A stretch of DNA of 49,595 nt. It comes from a virus. Numbering within the stretch: the first letter of the stretch is position 1; every line of letters begins with the position of its first letter. The stretch covers positions 1 to 49,595 of the IMG/VR virus record IMGVR_UViG_3300017917_003228; one strand, given 5' to 3'. The notes beneath the pieces are model-generated. The model saw only the letters and a program-made list of their open reading frames with translations, was not told the DNA's origin and searched no databases. Positions 17,760-26,037 of the stretch are shown in pieces. A program made the translations under genes and the position numbers.

Positions 17760-18569
17760 ATGGAAACACTAAAAGGGCTAGACTTACTCAACACAGGCAC
17801 ACAGCCACTAAGTGCTGAGGCATACAATTTCTACATCAACACATTTGCAAATGGCACCGGCCCCAATGGTACCTATAATGTGTGTGACTTTGTGGGCACG
17901 GCGATTGGGTTTCCCGTTGGTTCCTATTTTGATCAGGCGACTGAAATCATAAACCGTCGAGCTGCAGATCTTGCCACCTTGAATGAAATTTACACGCGCA
18001 TTGTGAAATCGTGCGACGGTACATACGGCAATCCAGTAACTGGTCCAGTGACTGTGCCTGCTGGGCCTGGCGCCGGAACCTACCTCAATGCCAGCGAAGC
18101 GGTGCTGGCCCTGACTGCAGCGGCCAGCACCGAAATACTGTCGTTGCAAACAGTACTGGGCAACGATGCCACTGCACTCAACACCGCCTGGGATGAAATT
18201 TGCAATCGCATTGTGTACGAAGTCTACAATCTTCAGAAATGCAACATTGACCTCAACCAGCTGAGCACCGGTGACATTTTCAGCGCCCTGGCCCTGGTGT
18301 CTTCTCTACCACAGTTTGCTACCGAAACTGATGTCGGCGGCGCAGCACAATTCATGGAATCCGTTGCAATTCCTACCAGCCGCGGCGGGCAAGCCATCAT
18401 TGGCGCCTTGCGCGAAGGTAGAAACAATGCACTGATTGACGCATCTAAAATAGATCGCGACAACACCATACCAACCACACCCCGAGTTCCGGCCCCCAAG
18501 GCTCGCTTGCGAAGTTTCAAATATACCGTGGCTCAAGCACGGGCGGCCATCAACAACAACACTCGCTAA
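17760..18569 (+). CDS. Probable virion-associated protein, second in PAAR cluster
   Basis: 269 aa, similar in composition to its upstream neighbour, with a Pro/Lys-rich basic C-terminal segment (RVPAPKARLRSFKYTVAQAR). No known motif. It ends the PAAR operon; an 18-bp dyad and then an early-type promoter follow the stop, marking the switch to a different transcription unit. Confidence 0.65.
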   Translation: METLKGLDLLNTGTQPLSAEAYNFYINTFANGTGPNGTYNVCDFVGTAIGFPVGSYFDQATEIINRRAADLATLNEIYTRIVKSCDGTYGNPVTGPVTVPAGPGAGTYLNASEAVLALTAAASTEILSLQTVLGNDATALNTAWDEICNRIVYEVYNLQKCNIDLNQLSTGDIFSALALVSSLPQFATETDVGGAAQFMESVAIPTSRGGQAIIGALREGRNNALIDASKIDRDNTIPTTPRVPAPKARLRSFKYTVAQARAAINNNTR

Positions 18570-18570
18570 T

Positions 18571-18588
18571 GTAATACACAAGTATTAC
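18571..18588. repeat. 18-bp dyad, copy 1 of 2
   Basis: GTAATACACAAGTATTAC starts 2 bases after the stop at 18569. The 7-bp arms are perfect. A copy matching at 16 of 18 positions lies at 40657-40674, also at a gene end and ahead of an early promoter. Confidence 0.6.
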
Positions 18589-18598
18589 TGAACTTGAC

Positions 18599-18627
18599 TT
18601 GACCAAAAATCCCAGTGATGCTATAAT
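18599..18627 (+). promoter_or_regulatory. Early promoter, class A, apparently leaderless
   Basis: TTGACC at 18599-18604, 17-bp spacer, TATAAT at 18622-18627 preceded by TGC (actual TGATGC). The ATG of the next gene is 6 bases beyond the -10 box, about where transcription should begin. Confidence 0.85.
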
Positions 18628-18633
18628 CATGGC

Positions 18634-18936
18634 ATGACTCAGCAAGTTCAAATCACCAGCTGGTGCGGCTCTGGCCCTGTGGATTTCCGTCCTGGGCGCT
18701 GGGTCCAGCTGGGTGCACCCACCCGCTTGAATTTTTGGCTCACAGGACTGCCCGGCGGCAAACTGTATGGTCAACGTGAGTTTCCGTTTGTGCGTTACGA
18801 ACCCTGCAGTGTGCGGTTCGAGGACCACGCCACCACCTGGGTGTCAGCTGATCAGCTGGAGTGCCCACGCGGATTTGGCCCCGATGGATGGATCAAGGCC
18901 ATGTTTGGCCAACGTAGGATTCGCAATGGGACTTGA
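18634..18936 (+). CDS. Unknown small early protein
   Basis: 100 aa, rich in Trp, Gly, Pro and Arg (WCGSGPVDFRPGRWVQLG), no membrane span. Its ATG lies at the expected transcription start, so the mRNA appears leaderless, and no Shine-Dalgarno precedes it. The 3' end overlaps the next gene by 11 bases. No family recognised. Confidence 0.65.
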   Translation: MTQQVQITSWCGSGPVDFRPGRWVQLGAPTRLNFWLTGLPGGKLYGQREFPFVRYEPCSVRFEDHATTWVSADQLECPRGFGPDGWIKAMFGQRRIRNGT

Positions 18937-19345
18937 TCAATACGCATACCTGGCTGCCCGAGAAGGCCAATATCGAGAGTTTTGGGAAAAGGCCCAATAT
19001 AACTCATCCAGCGACACCTACACCCACCCAGCAGGGGTGACTGAGCCAGAAGAGTTTGCCACGTGGCGCAAACACCCCAATCTGCAGGGCTGGATGTCAC
19101 GCCTGTATTACGCTCGTGGTGGTCAGGGAGTGTTCAACTGCGTGGAACTTGAGCTGACCTGGGATGACTTGGACCGACTGGGGCATGACATCGAATCTGG
19201 AGCCATGGCCCAGCTAGGCACCACAGGGGTTTTCTTTGGCGACCCCAGCGACAAGTATTACCGATCTCGAGACCTGGCGTTCGTGCAGCGGGCCAAGGCT
19301 GAAGTATTCATAGGACGGCGGGTGTTCTACACCTCCAGTTGGTAG
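18926..19345 (+). CDS. MGLDQY-type conserved phage protein
   Basis: 139 aa beginning MGLDQYAYLA, an N-terminal signature shared by many uncharacterised phage proteins. It is rich in Tyr, Trp and acidic residues, with no transmembrane segment. ATG at 18926 is chosen for this signature; the frame is open further upstream but overlaps the preceding gene. Function unknown. Confidence 0.75.
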   Translation: MGLDQYAYLAAREGQYREFWEKAQYNSSSDTYTHPAGVTEPEEFATWRKHPNLQGWMSRLYYARGGQGVFNCVELELTWDDLDRLGHDIESGAMAQLGTTGVFFGDPSDKYYRSRDLAFVQRAKAEVFIGRRVFYTSSW

Positions 19346-19348
19346 CGG

Positions 19349-19377
19349 TTGACCTAAAATGGCAACTGTGCTACAAT
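19349..19377 (+). promoter_or_regulatory. Early promoter before DNA ligase
   Basis: TTGACC at 19349-19354, 17-bp spacer, TACAAT at 19372-19377 with extended TGC. The leader to the ligase ATG is about 36 bases, ending in GTAAATATG. Confidence 0.85.
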
Positions 19378-19419
19378 GTGTTTTATACAAAGTAATCCAA
19401 CCCAACCCAACACGTAAAT

Positions 19420-20790
19420 ATGATTGACTACTCCCAAGAAAGTTTTAATGGTGTTATGGCCGCAGGATGGATTCGCGACCTGGAAAGTTCTGACAGTCGG
19501 CTTCACAAAGAAGCTGTGATTGGGAAAGCCTTGATGGCCGCAAAACTGGGCAGCGCTGACGCACAGTGTTTTCTGTTCAACGCCTATCAGGCCTACAATC
19601 CCTATTACACTTTCAACGTGCGTCAAGTGCCTGAGACTGTGGGCTTGACTGGGCGTGACAATCCCTGGCCCCAGTTCTGGGCTCTGTTGGAAAACCTGCG
19701 CACTCGTGCAGTGACTGGCCATGCTGCTCGCGATCGCATTGCTGAATGCTCGCAACTGTTTGACAGCGATCAGTGGAACACCTTGTGCCGACGTGTGATC
19801 ACCAAGGATCTGCGCTGCGGCATCAGCGAAAAAACTCTCAACAAGGTGCTGGGCAAGACTGACTGGGCTATCCCAGTGTTCACTTGCCAGCTGGCTCAGG
19901 ACTCTACTGAACAACAGCAAAAACTTCGTGGCCAACGCCGCTTGGAAGTCAAGCTGGACGGCGTGCGTGTGCTGGCTGTGGTGCAGGGCATGAACACCAC
20001 TTTGTTCAGCCGTAACGGCAAGGAGTTTGAAAACTTCCCGCAGATTGTTGAAGCCATTGACCGGGCTCGTGTGTTGTTTCAGCGCGCCAACCCCAAGGTC
20101 ACCAGGTTTGTGCTGGACGGTGAGGTCATGGGCGAGAGCTTTCAAAAGCTCATGCGTCAAGCTCGTCGCAAACGTGATGCCAACACCGACAACATGGTGT
20201 ATCACATCTTTGACATCATTCCCTTGGATCAGTTCCAGGAAGGCGTTTGCCGCACCCCCCAGAGCACTCGTATTGAGTGGCTGGAACAGGCTGCAGCGGA
20301 CCTCAAGAGCATGACCGACTGCCTGCGTGTGATGCCAGGCATGACAGTGGACCTGGACACTGCCGAAGGCCACGACATCATGCGCCGCTTTGCCGAAGCT
20401 GCAGTTGAACAAGGCTACGAGGGCATCATGATCAAAGATCTGGATGCGCCCTATCGTTGCAAGCGTGTGGATGCCTGGATGAAGTGGAAGCCCACCATCA
20501 CTGTGGACTTGACCATTGTGGGTTTTGAAGAAGGTACTGGTCGCAATCTCGGGCGCTTGGGTGCTATAATTTGTGAAGGAGACGACAATGGACGTCATAT
20601 TCGGGTCAATGTTGGCAGTGGCTTTAGTGATGGCAATCGCGATGAGTATTGGACCGAGCGGCATGCTTTGGTTGGTCACTTGGTTGAAGTCCAAGCTGAC
20701 GCAGTCACCCAAAACCAAGACGGATCTTACAGCTTGCGATTCCCGCGATTTCTGAGATTCCGCGATTTTGAAGCTGGCAGCAAAGTGTAA
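19420..20790 (+). CDS. ATP-dependent DNA ligase
   Basis: 456 aa, similar in length to T4 gp30 (487). Motif I is EVKLDGVR with nucleotidyl lysine K178. Later motifs are ENFPQ, LDGEVMG (III), EGIMIKD (IV) and WMKWKP (V), plus the OB-fold segment RVNVGSGFSD. It seals nicks during phage replication and repair. It has its own early promoter; no good Shine-Dalgarno is seen before ATG 19420. The OB-domain region hides a small hydrophobic ORF in another frame (20588-20755). Confidence 0.95.
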   Translation: MIDYSQESFNGVMAAGWIRDLESSDSRLHKEAVIGKALMAAKLGSADAQCFLFNAYQAYNPYYTFNVRQVPETVGLTGRDNPWPQFWALLENLRTRAVTGHAARDRIAECSQLFDSDQWNTLCRRVITKDLRCGISEKTLNKVLGKTDWAIPVFTCQLAQDSTEQQQKLRGQRRLEVKLDGVRVLAVVQGMNTTLFSRNGKEFENFPQIVEAIDRARVLFQRANPKVTRFVLDGEVMGESFQKLMRQARRKRDANTDNMVYHIFDIIPLDQFQEGVCRTPQSTRIEWLEQAAADLKSMTDCLRVMPGMTVDLDTAEGHDIMRRFAEAAVEQGYEGIMIKDLDAPYRCKRVDAWMKWKPTITVDLTIVGFEEGTGRNLGRLGAIICEGDDNGRHIRVNVGSGFSDGNRDEYWTERHALVGHLVEVQADAVTQNQDGSYSLRFPRFLRFRDFEAGSKV

Positions 20791-20798
20791 GGACACCC

Positions 20799-21242
20799 AT
20801 GCGAGTAGGATTGAGCTTGAGTCGTTGCGTTCGCGACATCGTGGACGGACGGGTCAGTGTGGACGATGTGTTGATCATCATTGCTCGCACCAGCTTTGAT
20901 CCCCACAACGACGAACACTGGCAGCACATCTGGCAGGGCTACGGTGGCGGCTTGGGCGGGCTCAGACCAAACGCTTGGACTCGACCCGAGTGGGGACACT
21001 ACAGCAACGAAGACGAAGATCGAGTGCGCAGTGTGATCATCGAGCTGCACGAATCTGGACGCTTGTTCCAGCCCAGGGCTGATGTGAATCACATGCCCCG
21101 ACGCTGGCCCTACTACTGGCTGGAGACTGTGCTGACCAACGAGGACATGGCTTCCCGTCCCGCAGTGCAGGAGGCCTGGGACCAATTTCAACTGCTGGCT
21201 GGATTGACTGGCACTGTACCAACCGACGTCGAAGGACCTTGA
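20799..21242 (+). CDS. Conserved phage protein, unknown
   Basis: 147 aa, starting MRVGLSLSRCVRDIVDG, with an acidic central part and Trp/Gly-rich motif WQGYGGGLGG. No membrane span or signal. It lies 8 bases after the ligase stop and 1 base before the next gene, so it belongs to the ligase operon. No catalytic motif recognised. Confidence 0.75.
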   Translation: MRVGLSLSRCVRDIVDGRVSVDDVLIIIARTSFDPHNDEHWQHIWQGYGGGLGGLRPNAWTRPEWGHYSNEDEDRVRSVIIELHESGRLFQPRADVNHMPRRWPYYWLETVLTNEDMASRPAVQEAWDQFQLLAGLTGTVPTDVEGP

Positions 21243-21243
21243 C

Positions 21244-21795
21244 ATGAACAACACTATTTTGGCCCAATGGATGGACGCACATGACTACCGTATCACCGAA
21301 GGCTGGCAATACCAGTGGCAGTGCTACGGCGCCAACGCTCAGGGCATGGACAGCCAGCATGGCACAGTGATCTTTGATCGGGCAACTCAAACAGTTTATG
21401 AAATGACTGTGGACGACCCTGCGAGCCAACGGGTGTATCGCTGGATCAACCCCAACGTGGTGCAAGCGCATCACGATGAAGCTCGCAGCCGCAGCGTTGA
21501 CCTTACCACTGCCTACGATCAAGTGCGGTATACCGATCTGGAAACCGTTTCAGACTACATGACCAAGGCCGCGGCCATTGTGCGTGGACAGCCTTACGAT
21601 GACCGTATCGAAGTTGAGCTGAACTTGCCCGACCATGAGATGTTGCAGCTGATGACCCTGGCGCACCAACGTGACATCACGTTCAACCAGCTGGTGGAAG
21701 AAGCACTGCAACAGGCCATTGATGAATACAACCGCGATCCCGAAGGCGCCCGTCAACGAGCACAAAGGTGGAAAGATGAAAAAGGTATTCTATGA
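21244..21795 (+). CDS. Unknown protein with C-terminal ribbon-helix-helix-like segment
   Basis: 183 aa. The N-terminal two thirds (Trp/Tyr-rich, e.g. WQYQWQCYG) are unrecognised. Residues about 120-165, IEVELNLPDHEMLQLMTLAH then FNQLVEEALQQAIDEY, look like the strand-helix-helix of a ribbon-helix-helix (Arc/MetJ) DNA-binding domain. A regulatory role is plausible. The CDS overlaps the next gene by 20 bases. Confidence 0.7.
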   Translation: MNNTILAQWMDAHDYRITEGWQYQWQCYGANAQGMDSQHGTVIFDRATQTVYEMTVDDPASQRVYRWINPNVVQAHHDEARSRSVDLTTAYDQVRYTDLETVSDYMTKAAAIVRGQPYDDRIEVELNLPDHEMLQLMTLAHQRDITFNQLVEEALQQAIDEYNRDPEGARQRAQRWKDEKGIL

Positions 21796-22246
21796 GAAGG
21801 TGGGGCGCAGGTACCGACCTGTGTACGAATACGACAGCACCTTGATGGATGCTTTTCCCGAAGGAGCGCATCTTGTCATGTGCTACCCCGGCGGCAAAAG
21901 TGTTCGGTTCAACGTGGATCCAAACCGTGCGGCCATGATTGCTGCTGGTCGAGTGGCAGAAGATGCCATTAGTCAGGCGGTGGTGCAGGCCAGCCTAATG
22001 CGCCCGCGCAACAACCCTGTCACTGAGGAACAACGAGTCGCCTGGGAAAATCTATGCAAAGCATTTGGCACCGAGCGCTATTACGTTGAAATCCCCAGTG
22101 CAAGGGAAATTGCCGAAGCTGGTGTAAAGGCCATGCAGGCGGAAGCCGAGCAGTTGATGCAGGATCCTGCTGTGCGGCAAGCATATGAGCATTTTCAGCT
22201 GCTGTGCGAATTGACTAAAAAGTCCAACGACAAGTCTGCTGCATAA
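21776..22246 (+). CDS. Unknown early protein
   Basis: 156 aa. ATG at 21776 (MKKVFYEKVGRRY) follows AAAGGTGG and overlaps the previous gene. The C-terminal half is helical and acidic. No motif recognised. It is the last gene of the ligase operon, before a 149-base gap. Confidence 0.7.
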   Translation: MKKVFYEKVGRRYRPVYEYDSTLMDAFPEGAHLVMCYPGGKSVRFNVDPNRAAMIAAGRVAEDAISQAVVQASLMRPRNNPVTEEQRVAWENLCKAFGTERYYVEIPSAREIAEAGVKAMQAEAEQLMQDPAVRQAYEHFQLLCELTKKSNDKSAA

Positions 22247-22395
22247 CTACATGGCATGACTGTGTGGATGGTGCAGCCCAATGGATTCTTCCGTGGCAGG
22301 TGGGCGTGAGTCACCCCGGATGCGGCAAGGTCCTTGAGAAATCAAAACCCACTTGGTGTGGGGGTATGCCCAAAGGATAAACTAGAAAGGATGTT
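22247..22395. other. Intergenic stretch without a recognised gene
   Basis: 149 bases. Only tiny ORFs are present (for example a 17-codon frame from about 22256), with no tRNA-like cloverleaf and no clear promoter. GAAAGG precedes the next ATG. Confidence 0.5.
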
Positions 22396-22731
22396 ATGTC
22401 TGTCAACATTGAGACCTCTGTGGATAGCATGTCTAAATCACTTGACCCGCTTAAAACAACGAACTCGGTCATGCACCGTATGGTGTTCGAACTGGACACG
22501 CTGGAAGCATGGTATGCCATCATGCGTGAAGCTCGTGCTCAGTTTGGCAGAAACTGGCGCGCCCAGCCCAGAGTCAAACGCAAGATGGAACGCATGCGTT
22601 GGGTCAGCAATGGGCCCAAGGCCCGTGTATGGTTTGAAGTGCCAGATGCCACTTTTGCCACCTTTTGTGCAGTGAAACTGGGAGTAGATGTGTGCTCAAG
22701 TGCACCTGCAGCTGACTCAAACGCACAATAA
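22396..22731 (+). CDS. Unknown small protein
   Basis: 111 aa, with a basic central region (FGRNWRAQPRVKRKMERMRW) that could bind nucleic acid, and a hydrophobic C-terminal part. A GAAAGG ribosome site precedes the ATG. It stands alone between a non-coding gap and the membrane protein gene. Confidence 0.65.
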   Translation: MSVNIETSVDSMSKSLDPLKTTNSVMHRMVFELDTLEAWYAIMREARAQFGRNWRAQPRVKRKMERMRWVSNGPKARVWFEVPDATFATFCAVKLGVDVCSSAPAADSNAQ

Positions 22732-22738
22732 ATATCTT

Positions 22739-24157
22739 ATGTTTTTGAGTTATGTTACCCTGTTTGTAGCCCTGGCCCTGAGTGTGATTGCCGCATGGTA
22801 CAGCATTGCTGGCCTAGCGGCAATTTTCGCCGCTGCTGTGGTGCCTATCATGATCATGGGTGGCGTGCTGGAAGTGGCCAAGGTGGTGACCACATTGTGG
22901 TTGCACGAATACTGGCATCGCAGTCGTCGCTTGATGAAGCTGTATCTGGTGCCTGCTGTGGCTGTGCTGATGTTGATCACCAGCATGGGCATTTTTGGTT
23001 TTTTGAGCAAGGCTCACTCGGATCAGACCTTGATTTCAGGTGATGCGCAAAGCAAGATTGCAGTGTATGATGAAAAAATCAAGACCCAAGAAGAAAACAT
23101 TGCGGCGGCCCGTCGAGCACTTGAACAGATGGATGCGGGTGTGGACCAAGTACTGGGCCGCTCAACAACAGAAACGGGTGCCCGTAGAGCAATGGATCTA
23201 CGACGCGCCCAGCAGAAAGAGCGTGCTCGACTTCTATCTGAAATATCACAGTCGCAACAGCTTATCGCGGAACTTAAAGATGCCCGTGCGCCTATTGCCG
23301 CCGACATCCGCAAGATTGAAGCCGAGGTTGGGCCCATAAAATACATTGCTGCACTGATCTACGGCAACAACACCGACGCTGACTTGTTGGAAAAGGCAGT
23401 TACTTGGGTGATCATACTGCTGGTTGTGGTGTTTGATCCCTTGGCCATCATGCTGCTGCTGGCAGCCACCCAAAGTCTACGCTGGCATCGTGAACAGGCG
23501 GCAGCACCTGCACAGCCCGATCCTGAGCCAGGCCCCAAACCCGAGCTAGAACCAGAACCAGAGGTGCCAACGACAGACCCGCATGATGCACCGCCTGCCC
23601 CCAACTATTCGTATCTTGGGCAGCCGTTTGCACACTTCCGCAATCTTGCGCCCATGGTGTATCATGCGCCAATTGAACCAGCACCACGCCCACTGCCGGT
23701 TGTGGAACCCGAAGCCGAGCTCACAGTGGATCCAGACGAGCAGGTGATTCTAGACGAAAGCCATCCTGATGTCAAGGCAGCCATGGTGCGTTGGAAGGCA
23801 GCCAATCCGGGTGACACGCTGAAAAATCAACGAGCAAGGCTTGCCCGTGGTGAAATTGATCAACTGCCCTGGATGAGCCTAGTGATCCCTGAATCAGGGT
23901 TTGGCACAGCATTCCCCGGAGCACCCATCAAAGGCATGTCTTTTGTGAGGACTGATCGAGTGCCGCATCAATTGTTCAAATACAACGGACGCACCTGGAT
24001 TGCTGTTGACAAAAGCCAGTCAGACAGTTACACTTACAATCATGCCTATCTTGATCACTTGATTGACATTGTTGCCCGCGGCGAATACGATGCGGACATG
24101 CTGTCAGAAAGTGAACAAGAACAAATCGCCCAACACCTAAGGACATCTCGACCATGA
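22739..24157 (+). CDS. Multi-span membrane protein with central coiled coil
   Basis: 472 aa from ATG 22739 (MFLSYVTLFVALALSVIAAW); an upstream in-frame start at 22688 overlaps the previous gene and is less likely. Hydrophobic spans lie near residues 3-23, 27-48 and 71-92, then a long Arg/Gln/Glu coiled coil (about 105-200), a further span near 218-242 (WVIILLVVVFDPLAIMLLLA), and a Pro/Glu-rich cytosolic-looking tail. This layout occurs in conserved T4-like aquatic phage proteins of unknown role. The stop overlaps the clpX start (ATGA). Confidence 0.75.
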   Translation: MFLSYVTLFVALALSVIAAWYSIAGLAAIFAAAVVPIMIMGGVLEVAKVVTTLWLHEYWHRSRRLMKLYLVPAVAVLMLITSMGIFGFLSKAHSDQTLISGDAQSKIAVYDEKIKTQEENIAAARRALEQMDAGVDQVLGRSTTETGARRAMDLRRAQQKERARLLSEISQSQQLIAELKDARAPIAADIRKIEAEVGPIKYIAALIYGNNTDADLLEKAVTWVIILLVVVFDPLAIMLLLAATQSLRWHREQAAAPAQPDPEPGPKPELEPEPEVPTTDPHDAPPAPNYSYLGQPFAHFRNLAPMVYHAPIEPAPRPLPVVEPEAELTVDPDEQVILDESHPDVKAAMVRWKAANPGDTLKNQRARLARGEIDQLPWMSLVIPESGFGTAFPGAPIKGMSFVRTDRVPHQLFKYNGRTWIAVDKSQSDSYTYNHAYLDHLIDIVARGEYDADMLSESEQEQIAQHLRTSRP

Positions 24158-25350
24158 ACGAAAAACTAGAGGCCTGCAGTTTCTGCAACAAACACAAAGG
24201 AGCAGTAGTAAAACTGATTGTTGGGGACGGGGTAGCCATATGCAACGAGTGTGTGGACCTGTGCCAAACACTGTTGATCGATGATCCAGTCGCAGAACCA
24301 TCAGCTGCTGCACCAAGCCTTGATCCAGTGATGATCAAAGCGCACCTTGACCAGTATGTGATTGGGCAAGATGCTGCCAAGGTGGTATTGAGCGTGGCCA
24401 TTGCCAACCACTACAAACGAATCAATTCAGGCAAGACTGAAATTGAAAAGAGCAACATTCTCATGCTGGGCCCAACTGGATCGGGCAAGACCCTGCTGGC
24501 ACGGTCTGTTGCACGATACTTGGATGTGCCGTTCATCATTGCCGACGCTACCAGCCTAACCGAAGCAGGGTACGTGGGCGATGATGTGGAGAGCTTGATT
24601 TCTCGTCTGTATGCCGCTGCAGACTTTGATGTTGATCGCTGCCAGCGCGGCATTGTGTTTATTGACGAAGTGGACAAGATCAGCCGTCGCAGCGAGAGTG
24701 CCAGTATCACCCGAGACGTGTCAGGCGAAGGTGTACAACAGGCCTTGCTCAAGCTGGTAGAAGGCACCAAGTGCCGCATTGTTCCACAGGGCGGACGCAA
24801 GCATCCGTCAGGAGACACAGTGGAGATTGATACCACCAACATCCTGTTCATTGCCGGTGGTGCATTTGTGGGCTTGGACACAATTATTCGCAACAGAATC
24901 AAGGGCACCAGCATTGGTTTTGGCGCACAAGTCAAAGCCGACGACAACACCAGCTACCTTGACAAAACCATGCCTGACGATGTGATCCGCTTTGGCATGA
25001 TTCCTGAATTTGTGGGACGGTTCCCCACTTGGGTTGCACTACAAGAATTGGGCAAACAGGACCTCCGAGAGATCCTGGTCAACATCAAGAACAGCTATAT
25101 CAGTCAATATCAGTGGCTGTTCCAACAAGACCAAATCAAACTGGAATTCACGCCCGAAGCTCTGGACCAAATTGCGGAAAACACCATCATCAACAAGACC
25201 GGGGCACGTGGATTGCACAGCGAAATCGAGCGGGTGTTGATGCCACACATGTTCAAATTGGCGCAGTATCGGCGCGACAACATCACTCATGTGGTGATTG
25301 ATCAAAGCATGGTTACGTCTCCAAAAGAGCTGTTAAAAGCCAACCAGTGA
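24154..25350 (+). CDS. clpX: ATP-dependent Clp protease ATPase subunit ClpX
   Basis: 398 aa, nearly full host length (E. coli 424). It unfolds proteins and feeds them to ClpP. Every functional element is visible: zinc finger C8, C11, C30, C33; Walker A GPTGSGKT (106-113); pore loop GYVG (139-142); Walker B VFIDE (168-172); RKH loop (215-217); ClpP-docking IGF loop (254-256); and the sensor-2 segment KTGARGLHSE. The IGF loop implies that it docks a ClpP ring, either the host one or those encoded at 46381 and 49338. The start overlaps the membrane-protein stop (ATGA). Confidence 0.97.
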   Translation: MNEKLEACSFCNKHKGAVVKLIVGDGVAICNECVDLCQTLLIDDPVAEPSAAAPSLDPVMIKAHLDQYVIGQDAAKVVLSVAIANHYKRINSGKTEIEKSNILMLGPTGSGKTLLARSVARYLDVPFIIADATSLTEAGYVGDDVESLISRLYAAADFDVDRCQRGIVFIDEVDKISRRSESASITRDVSGEGVQQALLKLVEGTKCRIVPQGGRKHPSGDTVEIDTTNILFIAGGAFVGLDTIIRNRIKGTSIGFGAQVKADDNTSYLDKTMPDDVIRFGMIPEFVGRFPTWVALQELGKQDLREILVNIKNSYISQYQWLFQQDQIKLEFTPEALDQIAENTIINKTGARGLHSEIERVLMPHMFKLAQYRRDNITHVVIDQSMVTSPKELLKANQ

Positions 25351-25351
25351 C

Positions 25352-25621
25352 ATGTACATTGAATTCCACGTCCCAGAACAGTTTTCTGATCGCGTGGTCG
25401 TGGCTCAGTTGCACCTCTGGAGTGATCAATACCAGGTGCCCTACAACACCAAGCAAGTAAAAGGATATCGCCGAGTCACATTTGATCATGATCACTTGTA
25501 TGATTTCTTTGTGATAACCTGGAATCCGCCTGAACAAACGCGACAGGTGATCCCGGCTTTGAACACATGGCGCATAGTCATTGACCCAAACAACAAGACA
25601 ACATTTGAATCTACGCTATAA
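25352..25621 (+). CDS. Unknown small protein between clpX and groES
   Basis: 89 aa, beta-rich with many aromatic and His residues (TFDHDHLYDFFVITWNPP). It starts 1 base after the clpX stop, so it is probably co-expressed. The groES promoter -10 box overlaps its last codons. No known family. Confidence 0.65.
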   Translation: MYIEFHVPEQFSDRVVVAQLHLWSDQYQVPYNTKQVKGYRRVTFDHDHLYDFFVITWNPPEQTRQVIPALNTWRIVIDPNNKTTFESTL

Positions 25622-25622
25622 T
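25617..25622 (+). promoter_or_regulatory. -10 box for groES
   Basis: TATAAT at 25617-25622, 22 bases before the groES ATG, with a good ribosome site CAGGAG. I see no clear -35 at 17 bp. Confidence 0.45.
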
Positions 25623-25644
25623 AGCGATTGTTACAGGAGAACAC

Positions 25645-25932
25645 ATGAACGTAAAACCCACAAGAGATCGCGTGGTGGTTAGGATTCTTGAATCCGAAAA
25701 AGCCAGCCGCGGTGGTATCATTATCCCAGACGTGGCAGCTAAAGAACGTCCCACTGCCGAGGTGGTTGCTGCTGGGCCAGGCCGCCGCACCAGCGATGGT
25801 GTGCTGATTCCATTGGAGATCAAGGTAGGCGACCGAGTGATGTTTGCCGACAGCGCCGGACATGCTGTCAAGATCGATGGCAACGACTACCGTGTGCTCA
25901 AGGAAGAAGATATCATCGCAGTAGTTGAGTGA
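25645..25932 (+). CDS. groES: Co-chaperonin GroES
   Basis: 95 aa, a canonical GroES (Cpn10) rather than the divergent T4 gp31 type. Recognisable parts are VKPTRDRVVVRILESEK, the mobile loop SEKASRGGIIIP that contacts GroEL, the conserved VVAAGPGRR, the GDRVMFAD segment and the C-terminal DYRVLKEEDIIAVVE. It would cap host GroEL to fold phage proteins such as the capsid protein. Good Shine-Dalgarno CAGGAG. Confidence 0.97.
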   Translation: MNVKPTRDRVVVRILESEKASRGGIIIPDVAAKERPTAEVVAAGPGRRTSDGVLIPLEIKVGDRVMFADSAGHAVKIDGNDYRVLKEEDIIAVVE

Positions 25933-25950
25933 CTGCCGCGTGATGTGAAT

Positions 25951-25967
25951 ACCGGTAATTTACCGGT
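25951..25967. repeat. 17-bp dyad abutting a late promoter
   Basis: ACCGGTAATTTACCGGT has perfect 8-bp arms around one base. Its last base is the first base of the TATAAATA box, so a bound protein would cover the promoter. Confidence 0.65.
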
Positions 25968-25974
25968 ATAAATA
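25967..25974 (+). promoter_or_regulatory. Late promoter TATAAATA before hsp20
   Basis: An exact T4 late consensus, with about 63 bases of leader before the ATG at 26038. The leader contains a hairpin at 25977-26005. Confidence 0.7.
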
Positions 25975-25976
25975 CT

Positions 25977-26005
25977 GTTGTGGATGCCCGGGTGGGGTCC
26001 ACAAC
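25977..26005 (+). promoter_or_regulatory. Leader hairpin of hsp20 mRNA
   Basis: GTTGTGGA pairs with TCCACAAC around a 13-base loop rich in C and G. It lies at the 5' end of the predicted late transcript and does not cover the ribosome site (AAGGAG near 26027), so it is more likely a stabilising than a thermosensing element. Confidence 0.5.
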
Positions 26006-26037
26006 ATTTGACAACTTGCTTTTATAAGGAGAAACCT

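Noticed and set aside
22247-22395. Possible tRNA or small RNA gene in the gap
   Set aside because: No cloverleaf, no T-loop consensus and no promoter-terminator pair could be made out.
22727-22734. AATAAATA as a late promoter for the membrane protein at 22739
   Set aside because: Only four bases separate it from the ATG; possible but unsupported.
25977-26037. RNA thermometer (ROSE or fourU type) in the hsp20 leader
   Set aside because: The visible hairpin does not cover the AAGGAG site and no U-run can pair with it convincingly.
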